Position numbers and translations under genes: made by a program. The notes below the pieces were generated by a model. That model worked only from the letters and a program-made list of their open reading frames with translations. It was not told where the DNA came from and did no database searches. DNA of 39,708 nt, taken from contig JANQIT010000259.1 in assembly GCA_028282025.1 (NCBI GenBank), positions 1 through 39,708 of the forward strand, written 5' to 3'. Below are positions 1 to 7,451 of this stretch, in pieces. Source of the stretch: Hwanghaeella sp. GTDB taxonomy: Bacteria; Pseudomonadota; Alphaproteobacteria; UBA8366; Aestuariispiraceae. Every line of letters starts with the position of its first letter. Within the stretch, counting starts at the first letter, position 1.

Positions 1-263
1 CCCTGGTGCGCCCGTATATTGTGTCCGGCTTCGCCTTCGCATTCGTCTTGAGCCTGAACGAATATATCATCGCCTATATGGTGGCGGGCTTCACGGCGGA
101 GACCCTGCCGATCAAGATCTTCAATTCGCTGCGCTACGGCTATACGCCTGTTATGGCGTCGGTCGCCGTCATGTTCGTGGTGATCGCCGTCGCCGTGTTC
201 GGAACGGTCGCCCGGTTCGGCGACCTGCCCCGCCTGCTGGGGGCGGACCGGAGTGAGCGTTAG
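1..263 (+). CDS. ABC transporter permease, polyamine (PotC/YdcV) type, C-terminal part
   Basis: The frame is open at the left edge, so only the last ~86 residues are present. They form two hydrophobic membrane segments (FAFAFVLSLNEYIIAYMVAG and a second around MASVAVMFVVIAVAVFGTVA) separated by a hydrophilic stretch with TLPIKIFNSLRYGYTP. The TLP-I-IF--LR-G-TP pattern is typical of the last periplasmic loop and helix of inner-membrane permeases that import spermidine or putrescine and related cations. The stop lies 2 bp before the next start, so it is probably co-transcribed with the dehydrogenase and amidase that follow, which suggests an uptake-plus-breakdown operon for an amine or amide. 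The substrate cannot be read from this fragment. Confidence 0.8.
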   Translation, partial: LVRPYIVSGFAFAFVLSLNEYIIAYMVAGFTAETLPIKIFNSLRYGYTPVMASVAVMFVVIAVAVFGTVARFGDLPRLLGADRSER

Positions 264-265
264 CC

Positions 266-1324
266 ATGGGAAACAACCCGCACCCCACCATGCTGGCCGC
301 CGTATGCGACGGCCCGGGCGAGCCCCTGCACCTGCGGCGGATGCCCAGGCCGCGCCCCGGCCCCGGCCAGCTTCTGGTGAAGATGGAAAGCTGCGGGATC
401 TGTCATTCGGATCTGCATATCCGCAATGGGGACGAGGATTTGCCGGACGGCCTCTACCCCCTGATCCTCGGTCATGAGGGGATCGGGCGCGTAGCCGAGA
501 TCGGCCCCGGCACGGATACCGGCCTGAAAAAGGGGGTGCGTGTGGGGTTACCGTGGCTGTACGGCACATGCGGCGCATGCGGCCCCTGCCACACGGATCA
601 TGAGAGTTTCTGCACGGACCAGCAGGTGCGCGGCATCCACCATTACGGGGCCTTCGCCGAATATGCGTTGATGAACGCACAGTTCGCGTTCGAGATTCCC
701 GAAGAGATCCACCCCATCGCGGGGGCCCCGCTTCTCTGCGCCGGCCTGACGGCCTGGTCCGCCTTGAAGAAAACCAAGATCGGGCCGGGATCGCGGGTGC
801 TGATCGTCGGCGCGGGCGGTTTAGGGCAATACGCGATCCTGATCGCAAAATCCTACGGCGCGGCGGTCACGGTGATCGACCGGGACGACGGAAAACTGGA
901 AGAAGCCCGGTCCCTCGGCGCGGATGCGGTGGTTCCCGCCGGGCCGGATGCGGGGGCGGCGGTGAAGGAGAAGGGGGGTGCGGATATTGTCCTGAACTTC
1001 GCACCCACACGGGCCGTCTGGCCGACAATCGAGGCGGCGGTCAACCCGATGAGCGAGATCGTCGCCGTGGCCCTGGTCTATGAACCGGTCGATCTTTCGA
1101 TGATGTGGCTGATCGACGGCGGACACCGTTTGTTCGGATCTTCCGTCGGGACGCGGCGGGAAACGCGGGAATTCCTGGCCTTTGCGGCGAAAAACCCCTT
1201 GCCCGTCACCGTGGAGCCTGTGCCGCTGTCGGTTGTGAACAAGGCGTTGGACCGGTTGCAGGACGGCGCGGTGAACGGGCGGCTCTGCATCGACTTCTCA
1301 CTGGATTGCAAGGGTGTGGCGTGA
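266..1324 (+). CDS. Zinc-dependent alcohol dehydrogenase (MDR superfamily)
   Basis: A 352-residue cytoplasmic medium-chain NAD(P)-dependent dehydrogenase. The catalytic zinc site is visible as CGICHSDLH near residue 43 and the GHE motif near residue 69. Four clustered cysteines around residues 98-113 (CGACGPCHTDHESFC) form the structural zinc lobe. The Rossmann motif VGAGGLGQYA lies near residue 180, with an acidic residue (VIDRDD) at the end of strand 2 that favours NAD over NADP. Length is normal for the family. The ATG start lies 2 bp after the permease stop, and its TGA overlaps the next ATG, so translation is likely coupled. It probably oxidises an alcohol or reduces an aldehyde derived from the compound imported by the upstream transporter; that link is inferred from position only. 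Confidence 0.88.
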   Translation: MGNNPHPTMLAAVCDGPGEPLHLRRMPRPRPGPGQLLVKMESCGICHSDLHIRNGDEDLPDGLYPLILGHEGIGRVAEIGPGTDTGLKKGVRVGLPWLYGTCGACGPCHTDHESFCTDQQVRGIHHYGAFAEYALMNAQFAFEIPEEIHPIAGAPLLCAGLTAWSALKKTKIGPGSRVLIVGAGGLGQYAILIAKSYGAAVTVIDRDDGKLEEARSLGADAVVPAGPDAGAAVKEKGGADIVLNFAPTRAVWPTIEAAVNPMSEIVAVALVYEPVDLSMMWLIDGGHRLFGSSVGTRRETREFLAFAAKNPLPVTVEPVPLSVVNKALDRLQDGAVNGRLCIDFSLDCKGVA

Positions 1325-2109
1325 TGGCCGATAAGGTTCTAAGGCTGGGGATGTGGCAGGATTCCGGCATATTGGGCGACATTGCCGCGAACCTGGCGCT
1401 GATCGAACGGGCCGCCGGGCGGGCCGCGGCGGACGGCATCGATCTGCTGGTCTTTCCAGAATGTTTCCTGACCGGCTATTTCTCCGCCGGGCGGGCGGCG
1501 GAAATCGCGGAAGGTTTGAGCGATAACACGTTTGCGGCATTGGAGAAGATCGCCAAGGCGCACGGAGTCGCCCTGGTGGTCGGGACCTATGAGAAGGCGG
1601 ACGGCCGTCTCCACAACAGTGCTCTGTTCATCGCCCCGGAAGGCGGGGTGATCGGGCGGCACCGGAAGCGCGCGCTTTACGGGGATTGGGAAAAGACCAC
1701 CTTCGAGCCGGGAAACTCGGCCGAGATCGTGACCTATAACGGGGTCCGGATCGGACTGTTGATCTGTTACGATGTGGAGTTTCCCGAATTGACCCGGGAG
1801 TTGGCGCAGCAGGGGGCCGACCTTATCGTCGTTCCGACCGCATTGATGGAGCCCTACGATTTCGTGGCACAGCACATCGTGGCCACGCGGGCCGTCGAAA
1901 ACCAGCTATTCGTGGCCTATGCAAACAGGGTCGGCGAGGAAAACGGCCAGCGATATCTGGGGATGAGCTGCCTCCACGACCCCGGCGGCGTCCGGCTTCT
2001 GTCCGGCCCGCGCGGGGAAAGCGCGCTGCTCACAGCGGATGTGAAGATCGGTGACGTCGCTGAGGCCCGGCGGGATTTCTGCTACCTGGACGACCTGGCG
2101 CGCTTATAA
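1324..2109 (+). CDS. Carbon-nitrogen hydrolase (nitrilase superfamily amidase)
   Basis: A 261-residue protein with the nitrilase-superfamily Glu-Lys-Cys triad: Glu in LLVFPECFLTGY near residue 41, Lys in the HRKRAL region near residue 111, and Cys in GLLICYDVEFPE near residue 145. It should cleave a C-N amide or carbamoyl bond in the cytoplasm. Sequence features fit the aliphatic or stereoselective amidase and N-carbamoyl hydrolase branches and not true nitrilases, which are usually longer. The start is the ATG that overlaps the dehydrogenase stop as ATGA; an in-frame extension upstream would run through the dehydrogenase gene and is not credible. Together with the transporter and dehydrogenase it looks like a small catabolic operon, possibly for a polyamine or amide. 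Confidence 0.87.
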   Translation: MADKVLRLGMWQDSGILGDIAANLALIERAAGRAAADGIDLLVFPECFLTGYFSAGRAAEIAEGLSDNTFAALEKIAKAHGVALVVGTYEKADGRLHNSALFIAPEGGVIGRHRKRALYGDWEKTTFEPGNSAEIVTYNGVRIGLLICYDVEFPELTRELAQQGADLIVVPTALMEPYDFVAQHIVATRAVENQLFVAYANRVGEENGQRYLGMSCLHDPGGVRLLSGPRGESALLTADVKIGDVAEARRDFCYLDDLARL

Positions 2110-2173
2110 CGCCCCACCGCCGCCGGGTTCTTTATGTTGTTTAAAACCCCCGCATTTGGTACCGAAACCCCAC

Positions 2174-2250
2174 GCGCCCGTAGCTCAGTAGGATAGAGCA
2201 CCAGATTCCTAATCTGGGGGCCGCTGGTTCGAATCCAGCCGGGCGCACCA
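2174..2250 (+). tRNA. tRNA-Arg(CCT)
   Basis: A complete 77-nt cloverleaf. The acceptor stem GCGCCCG pairs with CGGGCGC and is followed by ACCA, so the CCA end is genome-encoded. The D stem is GCTC/GAGC. The anticodon stem CCAGA/TCTGG encloses loop TTCCTAA, giving anticodon CCT, which reads AGG. The T stem GCTGG/CCAGC encloses TTCGAAT. The gene stands alone after the amidase. Accessory, lower-GC DNA starts immediately downstream, as often happens when a tRNA 3' end serves as an integration site, but I found no second copy of the 3' end in the window. Confidence 0.97.
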
Positions 2251-2295
2251 CAACTTTCCATAATAGCACGAACGTCCAATCACGGTGGGCGGAAG

Positions 2296-2967
2296 TCATT
2301 CTGACAGTCGTTGGACGTCGGGCGATTTACGCTTGGTGATTTCAGCCGGTGTGAAACGGCCCCCTTTCACAATCAGCTCTTCAATAAATCCGCACTGCTC
2401 TGAGGCCATCACACGCGGTTCATCATAGGTCTTGAAGTGAGGCCCCTCCAGCGTGAGATACGCGCTCATGTCTTCACGCTCAAAAGCTCCTTCAACCTGG
2501 CGCCTTTGGAAGATCTTCGAGGCCGCTTTGGATGTGTGCCGATGGGCATACTCTTCCCACTCACCGTCGGTGCGTGAATTGCCTCCTGAAACGGGCAACA
2601 GCCAGCCAATCGCCACATATACTTTGCCGTCGCGGTGGTTCGTTCCAGGATAAGGTTGCCCAATCAGATGCTCTTCGCCGGGTGCCAGATATGGGCCGTA
2701 CCTCATGCTCTTCTGGATTTCCGTCCAGAACTCCTCTGTATACTCACCCGAAACATAGGCAAACTTGTTAAAACCCAGTCCAGGAACCCCAAACTCGGAT
2801 TTGTAAGGCACGTGCGTGCAAGCCGCGCGGAAGAGGAAGACTGGGTAATTCCATCCGATCACTTTGATCAGAAGGAAGCGATCATAGGACACAATGACAC
2901 CGAGTAACCCAACTAGGCTCAGCACCAGCAGTACCCGTAGCCGGAAGAATCTGGGGATAACCTTCAT
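2296..2967 (-). CDS. Hypothetical membrane-anchored protein
   Basis: I do not recognise a family. The 223-residue product has one N-terminal hydrophobic segment (about residues 10-30, LRVLLVLSLVGLLGVIVSY) preceded by Arg/Lys residues, and no further membrane helix. It is therefore probably a single-pass inner-membrane protein with a ~190-residue periplasmic domain; a signal peptide is the alternative. The soluble part has several aromatic residues and two cysteines. It lies 24 bp downstream of the gene at 2992-3813 on the same strand, so the two form a cassette. A soluble protein followed by a membrane-anchored partner is compatible with a toxin and immunity pair, but nothing here proves it. 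Base composition is less GC-rich than the flanking chromosome. Confidence 0.6.
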   Translation of the reverse strand: MKVIPRFFRLRVLLVLSLVGLLGVIVSYDRFLLIKVIGWNYPVFLFRAACTHVPYKSEFGVPGLGFNKFAYVSGEYTEEFWTEIQKSMRYGPYLAPGEEHLIGQPYPGTNHRDGKVYVAIGWLLPVSGGNSRTDGEWEEYAHRHTSKAASKIFQRRQVEGAFEREDMSAYLTLEGPHFKTYDEPRVMASEQCGFIEELIVKGGRFTPAEITKRKSPDVQRLSE

Positions 2968-2991
2968 GTGTGTTGTCCCGGTCGATGGAGA

Positions 2992-3813
2992 TCAGTCAAC
3001 ATCGGTCCAGTCGATTGAACGCAGCACAAGATCGCCATTTACGACGATGAACTCTGCCGTGACCCGCTGGTTCCAGGAACTCTGCACCTTAAACTCCTTT
3101 GCCCCACCATGGTCCCGCGCGGTTTCGGCAACAGCGCTGCTGACTTCCTCTCTATGGAAATCGTAGTCGTCTTCCCACTCATGCGTCACGATGCCGGTCA
3201 TGATTATTCTGTTTTCTTCCCGCTTGGCGGTGAACCCCTTGTAAGTCTTTGAAGAGAATTGGGTGTCGCCTGAGGCAAGAGCCTCGTCCAGGTTACCGCG
3301 CAGTAAACTGCCGTATCCTTTTCTGATATGATCATACCGGTCGATTGGTTCGCCGGGGTCGGGAAGATTCTTTGGAACCTGAATAGTCTCGCCGTCCTTC
3401 ATGGCCAGGAGGTGCTTCCGGTATTCATACTCAGGCTCAGGCTCACCGCCGAACAGGCTGTACGAAGAGCGGTCTTTCAAGAAACCCTCCTTGAACCGTT
3501 CTTGATTGATGCGTTCACCGGTTTGGACCGGCTCCCGCGAGCGTGCCTCGTCTTTCGGGATAGTTACCGGCGAGCCGCTTCCATCCAGGAAATGAAGCAA
3601 CAAGCCCGATGCATTTGGCAAAGTTTCACGCGTCGCCTCCGCGGCGCGGCGCAATATTGAAGCGGCCGCTGCGCCACGCTTGGCTTTCGCAATTGAAAGA
3701 CCGACTTTCCGCTGCAAGCGGCGGCGCTGAACCGGTGTTAGGTACGAATTGGAGTCTGCTCGGGCCTGAATGCCCAAAGATTGAGGGGTCGGCGCACGGT
3801 TTCGGTCACTCAT
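2992..3813 (-). CDS. Hypothetical protein, possible toxin of a two-gene cassette
   Basis: Unknown 273-residue soluble protein without a signal peptide. The chosen ATG (CAT at 3811-3813) sits about 9 bp after a GAGAGG ribosome-binding site; a longer start 14 codons upstream has no such site. The N-terminal third is Arg/Ala-rich and basic. The C-terminal third contains WEDDYDFHR at residues 213-221. Colicin M-type lipid II phosphatases use a D-x-Y-D motif followed by His-Arg a few residues later; here the spacing is shorter, so the likeness is suggestive only. GETIQVP near residue 141 is also vaguely similar to a segment of those enzymes. The downstream partner is membrane-anchored. It could equally be an uncharacterised accessory protein. 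Confidence 0.55.
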   Translation of the reverse strand: MSDRNRAPTPQSLGIQARADSNSYLTPVQRRRLQRKVGLSIAKAKRGAAAASILRRAAEATRETLPNASGLLLHFLDGSGSPVTIPKDEARSREPVQTGERINQERFKEGFLKDRSSYSLFGGEPEPEYEYRKHLLAMKDGETIQVPKNLPDPGEPIDRYDHIRKGYGSLLRGNLDEALASGDTQFSSKTYKGFTAKREENRIIMTGIVTHEWEDDYDFHREEVSSAVAETARDHGGAKEFKVQSSWNQRVTAEFIVVNGDLVLRSIDWTDVD

Positions 3814-4080
3814 CGACATCTTCCTCTCTGTGCTCAAGAGCCGCCAAGCCAACACTCAGAAAAGGCGGCAAAAGCATGACAAAACCGATATCTTTCCCGG
3901 TATCGGTTGATCACGCTCCAAGTAACAATGAGAAGTATAAAGAATTCTTCTGATCGGAATAACGTGACACGTCACATTCTCAAAAACCGAAATGCTCAAG
4001 CGGGCGCTATGCTTCGAACGGATTCGGAGCCTATCCAACAGAATACCCCTATATAGAAAAAAAGAAAAATCCGGTGCGGC
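3814..4080 (+). other. AT-richer intergenic stretch with no gene seen
   Basis: No convincing coding frame is present. The stretch contains A-rich tracts (around 4055-4070), a short perfect inverted repeat GTGAC-ac-GTCAC at 3964-3975, and presumably the promoter for the minus-strand cassette. It merges into the decayed endonuclease remnant that follows, whose N-terminal coding part appears to be missing. Confidence 0.5.
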
Positions 4081-4789
4081 GCCGATCAGGACATGGGCCG
4101 TCACAATGATGGTGAAGTCGATCCAAAGATCGACTGTTTCTCCCGAACGCTGCTGACGTGGAAAATCGAGCACGGGAGACGGCGGCATCCCGCCCATCAC
4201 CTCAACTGTGCACACACCTGAAAGCGAAGCTGCCCACCAAGCTGACCAGTGCGGAGCGGGAGGATGACGCGATCGAACCGCACGCAACGCAGTCGATTCC
4301 GCGACCTCCGCGATTCACCGCGCGGCGGTGGTGACAGCTCTGCGCGCGATACTGAGTAAGCCGCTGCGCGAGAAGGAGGGGCCGGTTGTCCTTATCGGCG
4401 ATTTGAATAACAGCCTGTTGAACAACACGCCGGCCATCTAACGGCCTAGCCGCCGTATGAACTGTTCACCGCCAAGCGGCCGTCCCGCGCCCAGGCCATT
4501 ACCGAAGATCGCGACATCAGCCTGTATTCCACCGCCGGGCTGCAGCCGCACCATTCCCTGAATAGTCGCCTACTACCCGCACAAGTACAAGAAGGTGTCG
4601 GAGGTTCTTGACCGTGCCCTGGTTTCGGAACAGTTCTACGCGCCTTCCCCGAGCCAGCGTTGGGCGATGCGCCAGATCCAGATCTGGAGCGGCCATGGCG
4701 ACAAACACGACCCGCGGGAAAAGGACCCGGACAAAGCGATATCCGGTCACGGCGGCGGCCGGGCGGATGTCGATTACAACCCCGCATAA
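4081..4789 (+). pseudogene. Decayed endonuclease/exonuclease/phosphatase-family gene
   Basis: Pieces of one protein can be read across three frames. From 4111 the frame gives VDPKIDCFSRTLL. From about 4218 a different frame gives HLKAKLPTKLTSAERED. From 4292 a third gives AAVVTALRAIL followed by PVVLIGDLNNSLLNNTPAI and a TAA at 4439. From 4459 the frame changes again to LFTAKRPSRAQAI and DRDISLYSTAGLQPHHSL. From 4565 it changes to VAYYPHKYKKVSEVLDRALV and SEQFY, ending at TAA 4787-4789. HLKSK-P, GDLN and LDH-LVS are family hallmarks of EEP phosphodiesterases or nucleases, and the segments occur in family order. At least four frame changes plus a stop and a missing N-terminus make this a dead gene. 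Confidence 0.8.
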
Positions 4790-4888
4790 CCGACGGCGTC
4801 CCTCGCCCCCTTCGGGGAGGCGGCGGCGGTCAAGGCGGCGGCGGCCGGATGACCGATAAAGTCAGGGACAGCAGAACAACACGATACG

Positions 4889-4926
4889 AAAAACACGAAC
4901 CCGGCCCCACATTGTGGAACCGGGCT
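4889..4926 (-). terminator. Rho-independent terminator of the DM13 gene
   Basis: Read on the minus strand, a GC-rich hairpin (outer stem CCCGG/CCGGG at 4900-4904 and 4920-4924, inner stem CCACA/TGTGG around a one-base apex) is followed by five T residues at 4893-4889. It lies about 58 bp after the stop of the minus-strand DM13 gene. It is too well formed to be chance. Confidence 0.8.
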
Positions 4927-4982
4927 CGCTTACATTCAGTCCGCTGAAGGGCCGGACAACCCTGCCCCTCCCGGCGGAAATC

Positions 4983-5369
4983 TTACTTCAGTTTGGCCAG
5001 CGACAGCGGCACGGAATACTTCTCGCACCAGACGTAGAATTCATTGTAGTTCGCTACGTCGATGTTGGCCGGGAGTTCGAAGGTCTGCTTGCCTTCCAGT
5101 TCGGTCAGTTTCACGAACGTGGTCGACGTGTCGTAGCTGCCGTTGTTGCCGAAACCCAACTGCGGGTCCGGCGCGCCCGGGAATTTGAAATTGTCACTCA
5201 AGACAACCAGCGTCTTACCGCCGGACTTCTTGATCGTGACACCGCCGACGGTCGTGTATTTTTCCTTACCTTCCAGAACGGTGAACTGACCGGACAGGTC
5301 GCCGGCGGCGGCCGGCGTTGCGAAAGCGGCGAGCGACAGGGCAACGACCCCAAAGAGTACTCTGATCAT
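4983..5369 (-). CDS. Secreted DM13 domain protein
   Basis: A 128-residue precursor. An N-terminal signal peptide (MIRVLFGVVALSLAAFATPAAA) is cleaved before GDLSG. The rest is a single DM13 domain: G-F near the start, a central GAPDPQLGFG segment, and the C-terminal ELPANIDVANYNEFYVWCEK hallmark with its conserved Cys and a final SVPLSLAKL. DM13 domains are thought to serve redox or electron-transfer roles in extracytoplasmic proteins, with the conserved Cys as the key residue. The start was chosen at CAT 5367-5369 because GGGAGGAAATC precedes it; a longer frame upstream lacks such a site. It is monocistronic, with its own terminator and divergent from the amidohydrolase. The 169-bp divergent gap presumably holds both promoters. 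Confidence 0.85.
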   Translation of the reverse strand: MIRVLFGVVALSLAAFATPAAAGDLSGQFTVLEGKEKYTTVGGVTIKKSGGKTLVVLSDNFKFPGAPDPQLGFGNNGSYDTSTTFVKLTELEGKQTFELPANIDVANYNEFYVWCEKYSVPLSLAKLK

Positions 5370-5538
5370 GATTTCCTCCCAAGAGATGGGTGTTAACGTG
5401 TTGCCTTCGCATATACGCAAGCATCGTCGGTCAAAAAAGCACCTCGCGCGGATTGCACGCGGTTGTGACCCGCCGTGTTCACGGCGTAGTCTGACGTCCC
5501 GCCTTCTCCGTCAGGAACCAGAAACGTAAGGACCGGCC

Positions 5539-6441
5539 GTGAGCGACTTTCCGATCATCGACCCGCATCATCATTTCTGGGACCTGGGGATGAACAAGCA
5601 TCCCTGGCTAAACGGACAGGAGACAATTCCCTTCCGCTACGGCGATTACGCGGCCATCCGCCGGAATTTTCTGGTGGAAGACTATCTGGCCGCCGCGTCG
5701 GGGCACGATGTCGTAAAGACCGTGCATATGGAGGCGGAATGGGACCCGGCCGACCCGGTCGGGGAGACGGCGTGGTTGCACGATCTGCACGACGCGACCG
5801 GCTATCCGCACGCCCTGATCGGACAGGCATGGTTCCGCCGTGACGATATCGAAACCGTGCTGCAAGGCCACGCCGCCTATCCGCTGGCCCGCAGCATTCG
5901 GCAGAAGCCCGCGGCGACCCCGTCGCCGGAGGCCTTTGCGCCGGAGCTGCCGGGCTCCATGGCCGACCCCGCGTTCCGGGAGGGTTTCCGCCATCTCCGG
6001 CGGCACGGCCTGCATTATGATCTGCAGACGCCCTGGTGGCACCTTGGGGAAGCGGCGGCGCTGGCGCGCGATTTCCCGGACACCCTGATCGTCCTGAACC
6101 ATACCGGCCTGCCGTCGGACCGCAGCGCATCGGGCATCGCGGGCTGGCGGGAAGCGATGGAGCGTTTCGCCGACCGGCCCAACACAGCGGTCAAAATCTC
6201 CGGGATCGGCGTTCCGGGCGCGGCATGGACCGCCGACCTGAACCGGGATGTGGTGCTGGAGACGATCCGGATTTTCGGCGCGGACCGGGCCATGTTCGCG
6301 TCGAACTATCCCGTGGACTCCCTGTGCGGCGCGTTCGGCGAAATCTATTCGGGCTTCAAGGAAATCGTGGGCGCGCTTCCCGCCGCCGATCAACGCGCCC
6401 TGTTCCACGACACCGCCGCACGGATCTACCGGCCCGTCTGA
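5539..6441 (+). CDS. Amidohydrolase family 2 (metal-dependent TIM-barrel hydrolase/lactonase)
   Basis: A 300-residue cytoplasmic enzyme. The metal-binding HxH signature IDPHHHFWD lies at residues 7-15. NHTGLPSD near residue 190 supplies another active-site His. FASNYPVDS near residue 255 supplies the conserved Asp at the end of the last barrel strand. This pattern is typical of amidohydrolase-2 lactonases, such as fuconolactonase or rhamnonolactonase types and 2-pyrone-4,6-dicarboxylate hydrolase relatives. GTG is the start, with AAGGA seven bases upstream. It converges with the dehydrogenase gene 17 bp away. Together with that HIBADH-type and PdxA-type pair, hydrolysis of a sugar-acid lactone is plausible, though the substrate is inferred. 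Confidence 0.82.
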   Translation: MSDFPIIDPHHHFWDLGMNKHPWLNGQETIPFRYGDYAAIRRNFLVEDYLAAASGHDVVKTVHMEAEWDPADPVGETAWLHDLHDATGYPHALIGQAWFRRDDIETVLQGHAAYPLARSIRQKPAATPSPEAFAPELPGSMADPAFREGFRHLRRHGLHYDLQTPWWHLGEAAALARDFPDTLIVLNHTGLPSDRSASGIAGWREAMERFADRPNTAVKISGIGVPGAAWTADLNRDVVLETIRIFGADRAMFASNYPVDSLCGAFGEIYSGFKEIVGALPAADQRALFHDTAARIYRPV

Positions 6442-6458
6442 CGCTGTCCCGTCCGGCC

Positions 6459-7346
6459 CTATACAGACTGCTTGGGGTCCATCAGCTTCAGGACGGAGGT
6501 CGCGTCCAACTCCCCGTATCCTTTCGAAATCAGGATGCGATAGAGCGACGCCGTCTGGCTGGAGATCGGAGTCGGGCTTTTCAGACTTCTGGCCAGATCC
6601 TGGACCATATCCAGATCCTTGAGGACCTGGCGCGCATAGCCCGCGGGTTCGAAGTCGCGGGCGATCATGCGCGGAAACATCGCCTTCAACAGGTTGGAGC
6701 CCGCATGGCCCGCGGCCAGCGCGTCGGGTATCTTGGCGGCGTCGATGCCGCCGGCTTCCGCGAGGGCGAGTGCTTCGGCCAGGACCGCGAAGTTATTCAG
6801 GACAAGGATCTGATTCACCATCTTGGCGACCTGTCCCGAACCGGGCGGTCCAAAATGCGTGAAACTGGCCGCGACATCGGCCATCAGTGGGGAGACCGCC
6901 GCAATGTCAGCCTCCTCACCGCCCGCCATGACAGCCAGCGTTCCGGCCCGGGCCGCGGGCGGCCCGCCGGACACAGGGGCGTCGACAAGCCCCATTCCCG
7001 CCTGATCCTTCAGCCGCGCCGCGAACTGCCGGGCCTTTTCGACCACTGTCGTCGACAGGTCGATCACGGTTTTGCCCGGTCCTTGCGCGGCGGCGATACC
7101 GTTTTCTCCGAACAGCACATTCTCGACCGCCGCCGTATCGATCACGCAGATCAGGACAATATCGCTGTCCGTGGCGACCGCAGCGGGTGAGGAAGCTGCC
7201 GTGACGCCATGCCCGGACGCCGCATTCACCTTTGCCGGGTCGAGATCATATCCGGTGACGGCGTAGCCGCACTCCACCAGATGCGCCGTACAGGCCTGTC
7301 CCATCAATCCCAACCCGACGAAACCAATCCTCGGTTTACCACTCAT
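6459..7346 (-). CDS. NAD-dependent beta-hydroxyacid dehydrogenase (3-hydroxyisobutyrate dehydrogenase family)
   Basis: A 295-residue protein with the N-terminal Rossmann motif IGFVGLGLMGQA, the substrate-binding DAPVSGGPPAARAGTLAVMA segment near residue 120, and the catalytic Lys in SGQVAKMVNQ near residue 170, followed by the all-helical C-terminal domain. These match the family that oxidises 3-hydroxyisobutyrate, tartronate semialdehyde or L-threonate. The start was chosen at 7346, where AAAGGAG precedes ATG; the longer frame upstream lacks a site. The PdxA-type gene lies 105 bp upstream on the same strand. L-/D-threonate and erythronate pathways use exactly these two dehydrogenase families, so four-carbon sugar-acid catabolism is a reasonable but unproven role. 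Confidence 0.85.
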   Translation of the reverse strand: MSGKPRIGFVGLGLMGQACTAHLVECGYAVTGYDLDPAKVNAASGHGVTAASSPAAVATDSDIVLICVIDTAAVENVLFGENGIAAAQGPGKTVIDLSTTVVEKARQFAARLKDQAGMGLVDAPVSGGPPAARAGTLAVMAGGEEADIAAVSPLMADVAASFTHFGPPGSGQVAKMVNQILVLNNFAVLAEALALAEAGGIDAAKIPDALAAGHAGSNLLKAMFPRMIARDFEPAGYARQVLKDLDMVQDLARSLKSPTPISSQTASLYRILISKGYGELDATSVLKLMDPKQSV

Positions 7347-7451
7347 ATGACTCTCCTTTCGGCGCTTAGAGCCTGTCACCTTTACTTAGAACCGCTGAGA
7401 CGGCCTTCGATCTCTTTGCCGGTCAGCCGGAGGGCATCTCCGGCCGATCCT

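Noticed and set aside
3964-3975. Inverted repeat GTGAC-ac-GTCAC as an operator
   Set aside because: Only five paired bases, with no gene start positioned to use it convincingly.
3856-4287. Minus-strand frame of 143 codons
   Set aside because: It is antisense to the endonuclease remnant, which has recognisable family motifs on the plus strand; the minus reading resembles nothing and has no ribosome site.
5608-6408. Minus-strand frame of 266 codons across the amidohydrolase gene
   Set aside because: Shadow of a high-GC gene; the plus strand carries clear metal-binding motifs.
7426-7444. Hairpin GCCGGAG/CTCCGGC between the two dehydrogenase genes as a terminator
   Set aside because: No T-run follows on the minus strand, and the region may be coding if the PdxA frameshift is real.
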